Source: Saprospiraceae bacterium
Lineage (GTDB): Bacteria; Bacteroidota; Bacteroidia; Chitinophagales; Saprospiraceae
Reading direction: 5' to 3'
DNA length: 48,330 bases
Assembly (NCBI GenBank): GCA_020631105.1
Contig: JAHDHW010000014.1
Coordinates: forward strand, 1 to 48,330
A program made the translations under genes and the position numbers. The notes under the pieces were generated by a model, which ran no database searches, had not been told where the DNA came from, and was given only the letters and a program-made list of their open reading frames with translations. Positions 1 to 10,800 of the stretch are shown piece by piece; the first letter of the stretch is position 1, and each line of letters starts with the position of its first letter.

Positions 1-3000
1 ACATCCCCTTTAAACAATTCCACCCAGCCATCAAAAAACTCCAATTCCGCATAATAAATATAAACCCCAACAGGCAGTCGGCGGCCATTCATAATTCCAT
101 CCCATCCATCCAGTTCCGCATTCGGTGCAAGATTATCCACCTCAAATACTTTTTCACCCCAGCGATCAAAGACCTGAAACCTTCGAATATTCGTAACAGA
201 CTGGTCCGAGAAAATTGTAAAGTAATCATTGATTCCATCCCCATCCGGGCTAAAAGCCGTAGGGATATATACATTCCGATCCTTTCGTACATTGATTGTT
301 ACGAAGTCTTCTCCAACACAACCATCCGCAAAAACTTCAATAATATAAGTACTCTGATTAGTAGGTTGCACATAAGGCCTCAGCACTTCCAGCTCCTCAA
401 AATTCCAGGAAAATCCATCAATATCCTGATTAAACAAAGGCGTCAACTGTATACTATCACCAAGATTAATCAATTGATTATCACCAAGATCAACAATTAA
501 CTCCGGTGGGCTAATCAAATTTATCAAAGTATCCCACTGGCATCCAATAGCATCTTCCACCGTCAAGGTGTATTGCCCGGCACCTAAACTTTCAAAATCG
601 TTGAAGCTAATAAATGGTCCATCATTAATTGCATATTCAAACGGTCCGGTTCCGCCTTCAACAGACAACACTGCAATACTACCACTATCCTCTCCATAAC
701 ATTCAGGATCTATAATCTCAAAGACAGCACCTGTTGGCGTAGCAGGATCAACCGTAACTTCCACTTCGTCCAAAGCGGCGCACCCATTTTCCAGGTTGGT
801 TACGATCAGCGAATAAAAAGCATCTTCACTTACGGTTGGCGTCAAGGTAGTTGCACCAGAGACAATCGTCCCTCCAACAGTCGTCCATTGAATATCATGA
901 TTATTCGCTGGGCTAACATAACTTCCGTTGAGCACAACCTCCGTAGTAATACAATCCAACTCTGGACCTAATCCCGCATCAACCATTGGCGCAAGCGTAT
1001 CTATCGACACAAATGTCGTTGCACTGTCCACACAACCATTCGTTGTGTTTGTAACTACTAAAGTATAATTAGCCGATTGACTAACCACAGGACTAAGCGT
1101 CAGTGTACCGCTTTCGATCGTGCCACCCGACCAGGCATAAGTAAAATCACTTCCTGTTGAGGAGTTTCCACCATCTAAAGTAACCGTAGAATCTACACAG
1201 GTTAAAGGTAAGGATTCAGCGATCTCCGCAATCGGCGCATCTTCGTCTACAAAGATTTCTAAAGATGTGATATCTGTACAACCCGTAGCAAGATCCGTCA
1301 CTTCTAAATAGTAAATAGCCGCTTCACTCACTTCCACCAAATCGAATAAAGTATCTCCAATAATATTCCCATCCGGATCAGCAGTCCAGGCAAATTCAAT
1401 TCCACCTTGGGTTTGTGAATTACCTCCAGACAAATGCAGGCTATTATCAACACAATCCAAAACATTACCCTCCGGTGTATTAATCACTGCCGTTGGCGGT
1501 TCCTCAAAAGTAATCGGAACGCCTAGTGACTCCGAATAACAAGCATCAATATCCGCGACATTTCCCGTACCATCGTCCGTACCAGCAATGACGGTTACAT
1601 AGTAGGTAACTCCATATTGCATACCGCTCTGAAAACTAAAATCAGGTGTATTAACAGAATATAGTATTGTCCCAATAGTCGTAGCATCTCCATCGTGCAC
1701 AACAAACTCTACAAGATCGTTATTATCAAGGGTATCTCCCAGGTGAGTAGCAGTGACAATCTCTTCACCACATACCGTCAAAGCAGTCTCTTCTATATAT
1801 CCTGATTCCGTCATACATGCGCAATCATAACTTCCCGTAATAAAAACAGAATCACAGGCATTGCCATCAAATATAACAAAAGAGTAAGTAGAGTCTTTAG
1901 GGATCAGCGCACTGGTAAACTGAGTACCGTTAATACTTCCTCCATCGCCTTCTACCACATAACTACCATCTCCCCCACTTATTTCAAAAGTAACTTCATA
2001 CTGCGTATTTAATAAATTACAAGTCGTTTGTACATTTTCTACATCTGGTATTTCGTAAACAGTAATTTCCGCATCTGCTCCAATGTCGCCCGAACAATCA
2101 ATTCGATCAACACTTACAACAGTATTAATCGAATAGTTTGTTGTACTTGTTGGGCTTACCTCAATCGTATGTCCATCACTAATACCATTAAGCATAAAGG
2201 TATTGTCACCATCGGTGTATTCAACATTGAAGCTACTTCCACCTGACAATCCAAAAGTAAGTGTCGCTGTTTCTCCTTCGCAAAGAATAATACTTCCATT
2301 TAACTCAGCAGAAGGTATAGGATATTCAATGTTGATTATTTGATCCTGAGTATTCGTATTACCGCATTCATCCGTTAATGTCCAGGTCCGAGTGATAATA
2401 TCTGTACAATCTTCTTGTTGCAAGATATCAACATAGCTTGCGCTTCGTGGTCCTTGGTCACTTACTCCGCCATCACAATTATCTGCTTCATCCGTTACGT
2501 CTCCAGTTATCGTTAAATCAGAAGGATCATCCAGAGGATTAATCGTGATATTTGCAGGTACTGTAAAAGTTGGAATCTGCGTATCTTCAATCGTAAACGA
2601 TGCACTGGTAAAAACTGCATTTCCACTACTATCTGTTGCTACAAAGGTGACTTCAATTGTCCCTGTCTCGCCACAGCCATCAGGGATAACAGGGTTAGCA
2701 GGAATAGTCGACCAGGTCAATGGACTACAATCATCAATTGCAGTAGCTCCAGCATTGTTTGCCAGCCAGTCATTAAAAGCTGTTGTGTTTCCACTTCCGT
2801 CACATTCGACCGTAGTGCTACTCGCCGCAGTACCGACAAGAGGTTCAGATTCATCTATCACTTCCACATTAAAAGAACAGTTAGCCGAGTTACCAAAGCT
2901 ATCTACTGCTGTGTAGGTGATGGTCGTTAGTCCAATATTATAGGCCTCGCCACTTGCATCATTAATCCCCATAGTCGGGGAAGAGATATTCGTCGCTCCC

Positions 3001-6000
3001 GTAAATACGTAAGTAAGCGATTCCACTCCACAGTTATCATCTACATTTAAAGGAGCTGATAAACTGAGCGATGGATTACAATCTCCATTCTCAATAACAA
3101 ATACCGTATCTGTACGACAATCAATCGTCGGCACTTCGTTATCGCCAATATTAGCAATCGTTGTAGCCGTTAGCGTATCCGGGCAAAGTCCTCCGAAGGA
3201 GGCAACGAGGCTGAATGTAGTTGTGCTATTAATCGGTTCACTGGTAATACTAATCGGACCACCATTACCAATAATTGGATTACTAATAATCGCAGTTCCA
3301 TTAAATATTTCGTATTGCACGCCAGCCTCTGAATCAGGAATGGTGAGTGTAAACACCGTGCCTGGACAATGTGGTCCTGCATCCAGTTGATCAAGACTTA
3401 CCGCTTGAGGCAGAGGACTAAAATTAACAGTAATAGCATCTGTCGCAACGCAGTTATTAGCATCCGTTACGGTAACGCTATAATTATCGGTTGAGCTAAT
3501 TTGAATAACTGAATTATTTCCAGCGCCATTGGACCATTGAAAGTTTGCACCTGGATTTTCCGCATTCAAAGTCATAATGCTCCCCTCGCAAAGTGAGGTA
3601 TCGTTACCCAGGTTAACCGTAGGAAGTAAATTGACTATCACTTCCGTAGAGTCGAGCGTTCGACATCCATTCGAATCTGTAACGGTAACTACATATGTCC
3701 CAGCTGTATCTACCGTGATCATTTGGCCAGACTCCGCTGTACTCCAGGTATAATCCTGGCCATTCGTGCCAGCGTCCAATTCCAAAGTTTGATCTTCACA
3801 TATTGACTCGCTTGCCATTAAATCAACTTGAGGAAGCGGGTTGACATCAACTGTAATTTGATCAGAGGAAGTACAGTTATATTCGTCCGTAATATTGATT
3901 TCATAAACTGTAGTCGTAGCAGGAGTAACTGCTCGCAGCGAATCTGTATTTCCATCGGTCCATACCCAATTACAATTCAAGCAATTAGAAATAACCGGAG
4001 CAATCGTAAAAGTATCCAATGCACAAATAGAGCCATCCGCTGGCAAAATAACATTAGGTAATAAGGGCGGTCTAAGTTTTACAATCCAATCATCTTGTGC
4101 CCCATTATTCGCACTAATATCTGTATCATTTCCGGTACTATTTCCTGAAAGTAGATATGCTCCATCTCGGGTTTGAAAACCAATTGTTGCAATATCATCT
4201 TGTGTACTTCCATAATGTTGTCCCCAGATAATTGCACCAACATCATCTACTTTAAGCAAGTGAATATCCGAAAGGCCATTCCCTCCGGCAAAATCTCCAT
4301 CCATAGAATTCCCCTGTGCTAACACCAGATAATTCCCATCACTAGTCGGCTCAATACTTTTCACCTCATCGTCCAAACTTCCTCCCAATGTATTCTGCCA
4401 AACCAGCGTACCGCCAGCATCAATCTTAGCTAACCAACCATCGGCTCCTCCATTATTACCGATTACATCCGTATTGTTAGAGCTCGTTTGACCAGCGAGT
4501 AAATAGCCGCCATCAGTGGTAAGTAAGACATCGTTTAATTGATCGGCACCTGAACCACCATAATGATTTTGCCACTCAAGCAAACCTCTTGGATTTATTT
4601 TAAGAGCTACAAAGTCGTAACCGCCGTAGGATGTCGGGAAAGCGGAAGTGCTATATCCACCTATAAAGTAACCACCATCCGGCGTTTGTTCTATATCTCC
4701 GATTTCATCCTGGGCTGTTCCTCCATAACTTTGTTCCCATTCTATAAAGCCATTCGCACTTAACTTAATGACCCAGATATCCTTTGCACCGTAGGAGTTG
4801 GTCACATTCCCATCAGGAGAATCCGTTGTACTTCCTAAAACGTACCCTCCTTCCCAGGTATTCTTTATTACCAGACCTTCATCATCTCCGCTCCCGCCAT
4901 ATCCCTGAGACCAGATAATTGTACCTGTTGCATCCAAAGCAATTACCCAAATATCAAGTCCTCCAAGATTAAAGTTGACATCACCATTACTAGAGGCAGA
5001 GGATCCACTAACGATATAACCTCCCGAGTTCGTAAGCGCTACACTATAAGCAATATCATCCTGACTTCCGCCATAATTTCTTTGCCATTCAATCATTCCG
5101 GAGGCGTTGATTTTTTTCACCCAAAAATCTTTACCGCCAAAATTAGCACTTAAGTCTCCGTCCATTGACTCACTACTACCCACTGCGATATATCCACCAT
5201 CCGGTGTTGGCTTAAGGTCATTTAACGTTTCCTGCAGAGCGCCCCCATAATTGGCCTCCCATTCTATGATAGGCGGTTCTTCAAACCCTACAATACCTTT
5301 TGCGACATAGGTACAATTACCATCATCGACCACTACTGCATATTCTCCACGAGCTAAACTATTGATCGAAGCATTATTCCCTCCCGATATCCAGGTATAA
5401 TTGTAACTACCACTTCCTCCTGACGCCACTACTGTAGCCGTTCCATTATTCTCTCCGCAGGAAGTATTAGTCGTAAGTACATATGCATAAAGATCATTGA
5501 TGGATACATCAACACTATCAGTAGTTACACAACCAATCGCATCAGTAACAGATACAGCATATCCTCCAGGGTAATCTACCTGAATTATAGAATTTGTTTC
5601 ACTGGTATTCCAGCTTATATCCAAACTTGAGTTCCCTGCATCTAAGGTGTGAGGATTCCCAGGGCAAATCGTAACGTCTCCTCCAATATCAACGGTTGGA
5701 GGCGTATGTACATTGATGGTAATTTGATCATCTCTTTGACAGCCAACACCATCCGTAAGCGTAACACTATAGGTTATTTGATCATTGGTGGTAACTACAC
5801 GAATAGAATCGGTCAAACTATTATCATCCGCCCAGGAATAGATACAATCCAGACAATTGGGATCAAATGCACTAATGGTCACTTGCTCTCCTGGACAAAT
5901 AATGGTATCTCTCAAATCTACATTTACATTACAAAGTGTTTTTACAACCCAGAAATCATTTAGACCTTTGGTAGGATCGGTTTTATCTCCACTAACATTA

Positions 6001-7355
6001 GAGTTAGAGTGTCCCGCCATGAGGTAGCCTCCATCATTAGTTTGGAATATTTGCTCAAGGGTTTCTTGCTCTGCTCCACCGTAAACTTCATCCCAGATTT
6101 TATTCCCATCTGGGTCCAAATACATGATCCAATAATCGTTTTCGCCATTAAGTGTATTATCAGCAAGTGTACCGTCCGTAGAAAAAGTAAAGCCTCCTAA
6201 TAAATAATGATCCACACTATTTTGGCTAAGGCTATAAACGTTTTCCAAGGCACTACCCCCAAAGGTATGTTGCCAGAGTATGTTTCCTGCGGGATCAATT
6301 TTAATGATCCACCAATCCAGATCCGTATTATCTCCAAAACCGGGATCGGTCTTATCGCCATTTATTGCAGAAGCATAAGATCCGCCGGCCAGCATATAAT
6401 TCCCATCACTTGAAACGATTACCTTATTCACCTCATCATATTGATCACTACCATAGCGATATTCATTCAATTCATCTCCATTTGCATCAATGTGTAACAT
6501 CCAGTAATCCATTTCTCCTCGCCCTATGCTGTCTACCTCACCGGAAGGATCTGATTCTGTACCTCCAGCAACTAAATAAGAACCATCGGCCTTCTGCACA
6601 ATATCTGTAAGCCGCTCTCGGAGTAATCCTCCATAGGTACGTTCCCATTCAATATTCCCAAGGTTATCCGTTTTGATGACCCACCAATCCAGAGAGCCAC
6701 GGGAAGCTTCTGATTTTTCGCCAATAGTATCTGTAGCTGTCCATCCTCCGGAGTATGAATGTCCACCAATCATAAACCCTCCATCAAGCGTTTGAATAAC
6801 TACATTCATTTGATCAATTGAATCACCACCATAAGTACGATCCCATTGTTTTAAGCCATTCGCATCTAATTTGACAATCCAATAATCCGAATCTCCACGA
6901 CAGGTATCTGTCTTATCACCATTTGCTCCGGAATAAGATTCTCCTCCCACAAGAAATCCGCCATCAGCGGTTTCAATAACTCCCCAGGCGATATCCTTTC
7001 GTTCTCCTCCCAATCGTGTACTCCACTCCTCATTGCCATCAGCATCAATTCTGAGCACCCAATAATCTCCGCGAGCGGTAAAGTTCTCAAACCAAAAGGG
7101 AATGGTTAAATCATCACGGGTTAGACTATCTACATTTCCGGTAGGCGTTTCTGTCTCTGTAGAACCAGTCAAAAGAAAACCGGAGTCATTGGTTTGTATT
7201 GCAGAATTACAGGCTTCCCAGCCATCTCCACCATATCCTCTGTCCCATTGTAACAATGGCTGCGCCATACCAATTGAGCAGATACTCAAAAAGCAAAGCG
7301 TGTTAAGGAAACGGAACCAAAAGCTTAGCCTTTGACTCTTGGTGGTGTTATTCAC
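1..7355 (-). CDS. Giant T9SS type B cell-surface protein (3' end cut by window)
   Basis: About 2451 codons are visible. The reading frame stays open to base 1. It ends in the window at ...ELFKGDV, where this sorting-domain family normally has only a few more residues (typically TLIR or similar), so the gene is nearly complete. An in-frame TAA lies 15 bp upstream of the GTG at 7355. That GTG gives a good signal peptide (hydrophobic FLNTLCFLSICSIG, cleavage after MA-Q, residues 1-31), and the next Met is inside it, so GTG is the likely start. Domain order: seven WxxxYGG-type repeats (about 33-470), Ig-like domains with paired Cys (470-690), seven more YGG repeats (692-1090), then many PKD/SprB/HYR-like Ig domains (HYR near 1415-1500), and a CHU_C/type B sorting domain from about 2360 with IPTAFSPDGDGINDYF and VFDRWGEKVFE. 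It is probably exported by T9SS and kept on the surface; adhesion or gliding is an inference. Confidence 0.9.
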   Translation of the reverse strand, partial: MNNTTKSQRLSFWFRFLNTLCFLSICSIGMAQPLLQWDRGYGGDGWEACNSAIQTNDSGFLLTGSTETETPTGNVDSLTRDDLTIPFWFENFTARGDYWVLRIDADGNEEWSTRLGGERKDIAWGVIETADGGFLVGGESYSGANGDKTDTCRGDSDYWIVKLDANGLKQWDRTYGGDSIDQMNVVIQTLDGGFMIGGHSYSGGWTATDTIGEKSEASRGSLDWWVIKTDNLGNIEWERTYGGLLRERLTDIVQKADGSYLVAGGTESDPSGEVDSIGRGEMDYWMLHIDANGDELNEYRYGSDQYDEVNKVIVSSDGNYMLAGGSYASAINGDKTDPGFGDNTDLDWWIIKIDPAGNILWQHTFGGSALENVYSLSQNSVDHYLLGGFTFSTDGTLADNTLNGENDYWIMYLDPDGNKIWDEVYGGAEQETLEQIFQTNDGGYLMAGHSNSNVSGDKTDPTKGLNDFWVVKTLCNVNVDLRDTIICPGEQVTISAFDPNCLDCIYSWADDNSLTDSIRVVTTNDQITYSVTLTDGVGCQRDDQITINVHTPPTVDIGGDVTICPGNPHTLDAGNSSLDISWNTSETNSIIQVDYPGGYAVSVTDAIGCVTTDSVDVSINDLYAYVLTTNTSCGENNGTATVVASGGSGSYNYTWISGGNNASINSLARGEYAVVVDDGNCTYVAKGIVGFEEPPIIEWEANYGGALQETLNDLKPTPDGGYIAVGSSESMDGDLSANFGGKDFWVKKINASGMIEWQRNYGGSQDDIAYSVALTNSGGYIVSGSSASSNGDVNFNLGGLDIWVIALDATGTIIWSQGYGGSGDDEGLVIKNTWEGGYVLGSTTDSPDGNVTNSYGAKDIWVIKLSANGFIEWEQSYGGTAQDEIGDIEQTPDGGYFIGGYSTSAFPTSYGGYDFVALKINPRGLLEWQNHYGGSGADQLNDVLLTTDGGYLLAGQTSSNNTDVIGNNGGADGWLAKIDAGGTLVWQNTLGGSLDDEVKSIEPTSDGNYLVLAQGNSMDGDFAGGNGLSDIHLLKVDDVGAIIWGQHYGSTQDDIATIGFQTRDGAYLLSGNSTGNDTDISANNGAQDDWIVKLRPPLLPNVILPADGSICALDTFTIAPVISNCLNCNWVWTDGNTDSLRAVTPATTTVYEINITDEYNCTSSDQITVDVNPLPQVDLMASESICEDQTLELDAGTNGQDYTWSTAESGQMITVDTAGTYVVTVTDSNGCRTLDSTEVIVNLLPTVNLGNDTSLCEGSIMTLNAENPGANFQWSNGAGNNSVIQISSTDNYSVTVTDANNCVATDAITVNFSPLPQAVSLDQLDAGPHCPGTVFTLTIPDSEAGVQYEIFNGTAIISNPIIGNGGPISITSEPINSTTTFSLVASFGGLCPDTLTATTIANIGDNEVPTIDCRTDTVFVIENGDCNPSLSLSAPLNVDDNCGVESLTYVFTGATNISSPTMGINDASGEAYNIGLTTITYTAVDSFGNSANCSFNVEVIDESEPLVGTAASSTTVECDGSGNTTAFNDWLANNAGATAIDDCSPLTWSTIPANPVIPDGCGETGTIEVTFVATDSSGNAVFTSASFTIEDTQIPTFTVPANITINPLDDPSDLTITGDVTDEADNCDGGVSDQGPRSASYVDILQQEDCTDIITRTWTLTDECGNTNTQDQIINIEYPIPSAELNGSIILCEGETATLTFGLSGGSSFNVEYTDGDNTFMLNGISDGHTIEVSPTSTTNYSINTVVSVDRIDCSGDIGADAEITVYEIPDVENVQTTCNLLNTQYEVTFEISGGDGSYVVEGDGGSINGTQFTSALIPKDSTYSFVIFDGNACDSVFITGSYDCACMTESGYIEETALTVCGEEIVTATHLGDTLDNNDLVEFVVHDGDATTIGTILYSVNTPDFSFQSGMQYGVTYYVTVIAGTDDGTGNVADIDACYSESLGVPITFEEPPTAVINTPEGNVLDCVDNSLHLSGGNSQTQGGIEFAWTADPDGNIIGDTLFDLVEVSEAAIYYLEVTDLATGCTDITSLEIFVDEDAPIAEIAESLPLTCVDSTVTLDGGNSSTGSDFTYAWSGGTIESGTLTLSPVVSQSANYTLVVTNTTNGCVDSATTFVSIDTLAPMVDAGLGPELDCITTEVVLNGSYVSPANNHDIQWTTVGGTIVSGATTLTPTVSEDAFYSLIVTNLENGCAALDEVEVTVDPATPTGAVFEIIDPECYGEDSGSIAVLSVEGGTGPFEYAINDGPFISFNDFESLGAGQYTLTVEDAIGCQWDTLINLISPPELIVDLGDNQLINLGDSIQLTPLFNQDIDGFSWNFEELEVLRPYVQPTNQSTYIIEVFADGCVGEDFVTINVRKDRNVYIPTAFSPDGDGINDYFTIFSDQSVTNIRRFQVFDRWGEKVFEVDNLAPNAELDGWDGIMNGRRLPVGVYIYYAELEFFDGWVELFKGD
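4076..5275 (-). repeat. Second block of seven YGG repeats (propeller-like)
   Basis: This is a second set of exactly seven units with the same pattern (IEWEANYGG, IEWQRNYGG, IIWSQGYGG, IEWEQSYGG, LEWQNHYGG, LVWQNTLGG, IIWGQHYGS). It is separated from the first block by about 220 residues of Ig-like sequence. Units are more uniform in length (about 57 residues) than in the first block. Confidence 0.75.
5940..7260 (-). repeat. First block of seven YGG repeats (propeller-like)
   Basis: Translated on the minus strand, this stretch holds seven units of roughly 55-75 residues. Each starts with a W-x3-[YLF]-G-[GS] motif (e.g. WDRTYGGDSIDQ), has a central DGG[FY]xxxG strand and ends in D[YW]W[IV][VI]K-x-D-x-x-G. 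The unit number matches a seven-bladed beta-propeller; that fold is inferred from count and length only. Confidence 0.75.
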
Positions 7356-7895
7356 AGTTATTTGTCTTTATGCTACCAATATCAAACAGATTTGGTAAAT
7401 CTTGTTTAAGTAAAGTTCCTAAAAAACAGTGTTAAATAAGTAGTCGGTAAAATCCAAGCTAATATCCAAATGGACTAATCAGAGTAATCCAAACGCTATG
7501 GTAATGTGTGTGTAAACTAACCGGTTTTGGGTGATTTAATTCAAACGATTTAAATCCGAGTAACAATTGGTTGGGAGGTGTCTCATGTGCTTTTGAAACA
7601 GTCTTTATAAATCGATTGTAAAAGTAAAGTTTTTTTAAGAAAGGAACGAATCTCTAACGTCTCTAAATTTACATTAAAGCAAATTAATATATAGACACAA
7701 AACATTGACCCTCAAAACCTTAACTCATATACAATCTTTTTATAATTGGTATTTTACCCTTTTTCTGGTAATAAACCAGTTATTATTTTATGTAACTTGC
7801 CAACCTGTTCCAAAAGCTGCATTTCGATTTTCAATATTTCTTCATTGGCAATCCCCCCCGCCGGCCTACTATACTGAAAAACATTTGAGGTTATT
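7356..7895. other. 540-bp divergent intergenic region
   Basis: This region lies between the divergent starts of the giant surface protein and the NRPS/PKS and must hold both promoters. I found no exact TAnnTTTG -7 box on either strand. The closest plus-strand match is TATAATTG at 7741-7748, without a TTG at 17-23 bp. A 64-codon frame at 7705-7899 overlaps the NRPS start and looks non-coding. The sequence is AT-rich except for a C/G-rich patch at 7853-7864. Confidence 0.6.
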
Positions 7896-10800
7896 ATGAA
7901 TAACCCTTTACACCCGTACGAGAAGCCGCCGGAATTCAACGCTGCTCATCATATCTTCGAACACTGTGTTCAGAAGTATAAGTCTTCTGTTGCCATTAGG
8001 TTCAACAAAACTTCTATTTCTTATCAGGAATTGAACCATAAAGCTAATCAGCTTGCACATTTTCTTATTCATAAGGGTATTCAAGCAGGAACCCTGATCG
8101 CCATAGCAATGGAAAGATCTCCGGAAATGATCATCGCTATCCTCGCTATCCAAAAAGCAGGCTGTGCGTATGTACCTGTAGATCCGAATAGTCCGTCGGA
8201 ACGTTTACACTTTGTGACAAAGGACACTAAAACGCCTCTAATCTTAAGCCAAAAGAAATTTATCCATTCGCTGAGGTACCTCAATGATCTTGAACTCATC
8301 GCAGTTGATGATCTACAAGAGCCCCTCCAAAAGCAATCCACCCAAAATCCTGATCTAGCAGTTCAAAAAAATGACCTTGCTTACTGTATATATACTTCCG
8401 GATCTACCGGAAAACCAAAAGGAGTACTGATTGAACACCAAAATCTGATCAACTTGATCCTGGCAGAGCAGCAATTCTTTCAACAGCCGGTTAAACGATT
8501 TTTGTTTTCCTACTCTTTCATTTTTGATGGCTCTGTTCTTTTAATCTTCAAAACATTACTCGAAGGAGCTACCCTCGTTATTGCTGAAGATGGAGTCGAA
8601 AAAGATATTCAAACTATAGCGACAATAATTCAGCAAGAACAGATCACTCATTTGTTGACCTTTCCTTCTTTATATACCATCCTTTTGGAAAGCGTGGAAG
8701 CTAACGTTTTAAAGAGTTTAGAATCTGTAAGTGTGGCCGGAGAAGCATGCCCCGGGGCATTAGTAAAGCTTCATCACAAACAAGTACCATCCGCTCGCTT
8801 TTTCAATCAGTATGGACCAACAGAAGCAACCGTTGGAACAACAATTTATGAGGCTAAAAAAGATCACCAAGATACGAAAACACCAATTGGTAAAGCCATC
8901 AATGGCGCCAGCGTTTTTCTGCTAGATGATCAACAACAACAGGTTCCAACTGGTACCGCCGGTGAAATTTACATTGGTGGTAAAGGTGTCGCAAGAGCCT
9001 ATCTGAACAGACCAGAATTAACTAAAGAAAAATTCATTCCCAACCCTTACGGTGAGGGAAGATTATATAAAACTGGCGACTTAGCCCGTGAGTTACCTGA
9101 TGGAAATTTAGACTTCATCGGAAGAGCTGATTTTCAAATAAAACTCCGGGGCTACCGCATTGAACTAGGTGAAATAGAGGCCGTCCTATTACAACAAACT
9201 GAAGTGCGCGAAGCAGTCGTTACACTCTTCGGCGAACAAGCCCACGAACAGCGATTAATCGCGTACCTGGTTCCTTCAAAAGAGCAGCAAATCACTAGTT
9301 CTGTACTCCGTAAAAAACTACTGGCACAACTACCAGAATATATGGTGCCTTCGAATTTCATCACACTGGATGAAATGCCGCTGACCAATGGTGGAAAAGT
9401 AGATCGTAAGGCTTTACCTGCACCGCTAAATGACCGCCCTGCGCTCGAAACAGCATTCGAAGCTCCCATTTCAGCGATTGAAAAAACCTTAGCAAAAAAA
9501 TGGTCTAACATTCTGGATATCAACCCAATAGGAAGAAATGACAAATTCTTCGAATTGGGCGGAAACTCCCTACAGGCAGCACGTTTCATTACGGACATCC
9601 AAAAGATTCTTAAAGAAAATATTTTCATCACCAGTATTTTTGAGCATCCGACGATTGCCTCTTTTACAGCAATGCTGCAAAAAGAATATCCTAAGGCTAT
9701 TCAAAATATTACCGGAAATAATTCAGCAAAAAAACAACACCATACACAAGACGAAAAACTCAAGGACAGTGATTTTAATGCTTTCCTAAATCTCGTTCCT
9801 CAACATACGCATCCGCAGAATAACAAAACAAAAAATACGCCCGCTATTTTTATCCTTGCGCCACCTCGTTCCGGAACGACTTTACTACGTGTAATGCTCG
9901 CCGGACATCCGCAACTATTCGCAGCGAACGAGTTACAATTACTCCATTTTGACAACCTAAAGGAAAGAGCAGATGCCTACACCGGAAAGTTTGCGTTATG
10001 GAAAGAAGGAGCCGTTCGCGCGCTTATGCAATTGTTGAATATTTCAACGGAAGATGCGAAATCAATCATCCAGGAAAAAGAATTACAAGCAACCTCTTCC
10101 CAGGAGTTTTTTAAATATATCCAGGGTTTACTGGGCGACCGTTTATTGGTTGATAAGTCTCCAAGCTACGCTCTTGATCCAATAGCACTACAACGCGCCG
10201 AAAGCATCTTCGAAAATGCTTTGTATATACACTTACACCGGCATCCATATTCAATGATCAAGTCATTCGAAAAAATGCGGATGCATCAGGTGATGTATTT
10301 AAATAGTCATGACTATCCTGCTCGACAAACCGGAGAATTAATCTGGCAACAAAGCCATCAAAACATTATCTCTTTCCTCGATAATATTCCGCAGGAACGA
10401 CAATTCAATTTAGCCTACGAATCTCTAGTTGCTGATCCGCGAACAGCAATGGAACAACTTTGTCAACAATTCAATCTGGAATTCCACGAAGGTTTACTCT
10501 CCCCTTATAAAGACATCGATAAAAAAATGACCGATGGCCTTTATAAAGATTCTAAACCAATGGGAGATCCTAAACTACTCCAACACGGAAAAATAAAAGC
10601 CAATCTTGCAGATAAATGGAAGGGAGTACTAGAGGATAATTTCTTACACCAACAAACCTGGAAAACAGCGACCGATCTCGGTTATCCATCTATTGATAAA
10701 AAAGAAAAAGTACAAGCGCCACAACCAAAAAAACTACAAACCGACCAGCAAGACATCGCAATTATCGGAATGGCAGCTCGCTTTCCCGGCGCTAAGAATC

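Noticed and set aside
2545-2916. 123-codon plus-strand frame within the giant surface gene
   Set aside because: It is the reverse complement of well-conserved Ig/HYR-type coding sequence on the minus strand; its composition is that of an antisense shadow.
7741-7748. TATAATTG as the NRPS promoter
   Set aside because: One mismatch to TAnnTTTG and no TTG 17-23 bp upstream; not strong enough to list.
7705-7899. 64-codon frame just before the NRPS
   Set aside because: Lacks similarity to any family I know, has low-complexity composition, overlaps the NRPS start by 4 bp in another frame and has no promoter of its own.
9840-10680. CurM-like terminal-alkene formation by ST plus TE
   Set aside because: The ST is in the loading region and the TE is at the far end after a peptide module; the ACP-ST-TE order needed for decarboxylative elimination is absent.
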